From Cristatella mucedo (lineage: Eukaryota; Bryozoa; Phylactolaemata; Cristatellidae), in assembly GCA_009760855.2 (NCBI GenBank), contig WPIO01000008.1:11945001-11965000 (forward strand): a DNA stretch of 20,000 nucleotides. Reading direction: 5' to 3'. The position numbers and the translations under genes were made by a program. This document shows, piece after piece, positions 18,148 to 20,000 of the stretch. The notes beneath the pieces were generated by a model. It was not told where the DNA came from. It did not search any database and saw nothing but the letters and a program-made list of their open reading frames with translations. Numbering within the stretch: position 1 is the stretch's first letter; each line of letters begins with the position of its first letter.

Positions 18148-18250
18148 CTTTTCTTTTTTTTTTTATTTTTTTTTTTTTTTTTTTCTTTTTTTTTTTTCTC
18201 TTTTTTTTTTTTTTTTGTTTTTTTTTTTTCTTTTTTTTTTTTTCCCCCCC
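18049..18250. repeat. Poly-T rich tract followed by C7
   Basis: About 195 bases of almost pure T, with scattered C, A and G, run from 18049 to 18243 and are followed by C7. On the minus strand it is an A-rich tract lying upstream of the SINE at 17881-18015. The Phe-rich and Lys-rich frames over it are artefacts. Confidence 0.95.
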
Positions 18251-18434
18251 TGCGATACCCTGCACATCTTTGTCATGCGTTCTTGCTACAACTTTGGTTG
18301 AAGGGGTTTAGATTGTGTGCCCAGATGCTGGTTGACTCATTGAGCACCCTCTGCGTCCCACTGACTGCAAAGATCTCTTTTTTAATTATAAATGTATGTG
18401 CTTCCCGGTGTGGCAGGTGTCTTCAGCTTGGATG

Positions 18435-18644
<210 letters not shown>

Positions 18645-18869
18645 GATATGTAGCTGTACTCACTTACCTTTGCACTGTTCCTTTTAGTGGCCACTCTTTT
18701 TCGGCATCCTTCAAAAAGAGCGAGAAAATTTGCCTTGCTTACCGCTCGTTTGTTGTCACTCTTGGTGCTCTGTATCGGTAGTCTTGTGTGGAACCAGAAG
18801 GTGTAGAAGCTTTAACTTGTCCTTCACCTGGCCCACTTTTCTCACCAGCTAATGTGATTTCTTAATCTG

Positions 18870-18965
18870 TCGACTGGTGCCGAGCTCAGCGTGGTCGCAA
18901 GCTCACCAGCTGAACCCCGGTTCGATTGCAAGGCCGCCATCCTTTATCCGCCACCTAGAGGATGG
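18870..18965 (+). mobile_element. tRNA-derived SINE head, copy 6 (truncated)
   Basis: The A-box-like GAGCTCAGCGTGGTCGC and B box GGTTCGATTGC (one mismatch to consensus) are at normal spacing. They are followed by ATCCTTTATCCGCCAC, matching the body of copy 2. The family tail is not seen, so the copy is 3'-truncated or diverged. Confidence 0.55.
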
Positions 18966-19322
18966 GCTCTTGCAAGGGCACTGCAGAATCCAAGCGACTC
19001 GATCGGTAGTGCGATTTGCTCTGCCATGTGGGTGGCGTGCGTTTGTCAGCAGAGCTATTTCTTATGCGGAAACTAGCGATGTTATTGGAAGTCTCGGAGA
19101 AAGCCAGTCTTCTGTGCATGCACATCTGTCGGACTCGGCCAAGCCCGCGTGGGGGTAGGAGACTAAGCCTGTTTAGTGGTGGAGTTTCCTCGAGCGAATA
19201 TAATGCCTGAGCTGTTTTTTGCACAATTGATTTGCCCAGTTTGATCGCCTCCATCTCATGATCTCATCGGTTGCTAAGGGAAAGGAAAGGGTGAGCCCCC
19301 TGCCAGAATTAAAGTGAAGGAA

Positions 19323-19499
19323 AGGCTAGCTCTGATTTAGTAGCCTCGTTCGTGCAGCGAAATAAGAACCTTAATATTCGAATATTAATAGAGGGATCAC
19401 TACTGCTTGCTGCTAGTCATAGATGGTCGCTCGCTGCAGGACTCGAACTTACGACCCGGATCGTGAAGTGCTAGCTCCTTACCTCTGGGTCAAGACCGG
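19323..19499 (-). mobile_element. tRNA-derived SINE copy 5
   Basis: On the minus strand the A-box-like TTGACCCAGAGGTAAGGAG and B-box-like AAGTTCGAGTCCTGC are followed by GCGAGCGACC, and the tail ends GAGGCTACTAAATCAGAGCTAGCC. An 18-base perfect palindrome (19371-19388) sits between body and tail and is absent from the other copies. Confidence 0.72.
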
Positions 19500-20000
19500 A
19501 ATCACTTAAGAGAATCGTTGCCAACGTGCAAGTTGACTGGTCGTGCTGAAAGGGTGCAGTGGGTGGGGGTACAAGGAGGCTGATGCCATCCCCTTGCGTA
19601 CATGTCGGGAGTGTAGGAAGGAGCCGAACCGTAACAGACCTTGCAGGAGAGAGAGCATGTTCCTAACTCGGTATTAGCCCTGCGACCGGAAGCTACCCTC
19701 CAGCAAAGGGATTCGTATGAGTGAATCGTCTCTGCAGTAGAGCCGTTCAGCAGCCATATTTATGACCAGCCGTTCGGAGGCCTGGCGGCATTTCTCGATA
19801 GCCGTACAAAGTGGGAGTAGCTGCAGTCCAGCCTAAAGGGAATCGAGGTCTCGCTCTGCGCGCCACCAGAGCTCGCTGGTGCATCCAAGCGGTGGGGGCA
19901 CTGCCAATTGTGAGCGCACACTGTTGCTGAGGTACTTTATCTGCTGCCATTGCTGAAAGGGACCATAGCGCAGGCCAAGAGATGCTGGCTGGCTGACGAC
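19500..20000 (+). other. Window end, presumed VANGL intron
   Basis: I see no exon, repeat family or gene. A GGGTGGGGGTACAAGGAGGCTG stretch near 19560 loosely recalls 10850-10880, but I cannot show homology. Confidence 0.35.

Overview
This is animal nuclear DNA. Genes are split by GT-AG introns, simple-sequence repeats are long (TG, AT, CAGA, CT, poly-T), and the retroelement relics belong to animal families (L2/CR1-like LINE 3' ends, tRNA-derived SINEs, a Tc1-like transposase remnant). The clearest gene encodes the animal planar-cell-polarity protein Vang/VANGL. It is divergent from vertebrate VANGL1/2 as I remember them (His/Gly-rich N terminus, expanded first loop), so an invertebrate is likely. 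I cannot name the phylum.

Layout. From 1 to about 5.5 kb there is no supported gene: intergenic DNA with LINE 3' fragments (711-1190, 2985-3068, 3222-3860, 4490-4622), SINEs (1781-1937, 4686-4850), a Tc1 relic (2690-3000) and (TG)n and (AT)n repeats. From 5529 to about 10.25 kb on the minus strand lies a three-exon gene for an uncharacterised ankyrin-repeat protein. Its exons join exactly in phase, and its large second intron carries a LINE fragment, a SINE and a GC-rich patch. A pure (CAGA)51 tract sits three bases inside its first donor site. At 11.48-12.02 kb, also on the minus strand, is a tentative two-exon gene for a 132-residue, acidic-then-basic, unrecognised protein.

From about 12.03 to 13.99 kb is a GC- and CpG-rich, gene-free interval between the small minus-strand gene and the plus-strand VANGL gene. 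It looks like a divergent promoter and island. The VANGL first coding exon (14056-15490) encodes about 478 residues, covering the cytoplasmic N terminus, all four membrane spans and the start of the C-terminal tail. It stops at a strong donor site. The rest of the C-terminal tail is beyond the window, and 15491-20000 is read as intron filled with LINE/SINE fragments, a 195-base T-rich tract and a roughly 190-base CT tract.

No bacterial-type operon, CRISPR array, rRNA or functional tRNA gene is present. The three genes show no obvious shared pathway; their closeness suggests at most shared promoter chromatin. The most interesting items are the unnamed ankyrin gene with its stop-free repeat at a splice site, the small divergent gene, and the SINE that shares its 3' tail with the local LINE family.
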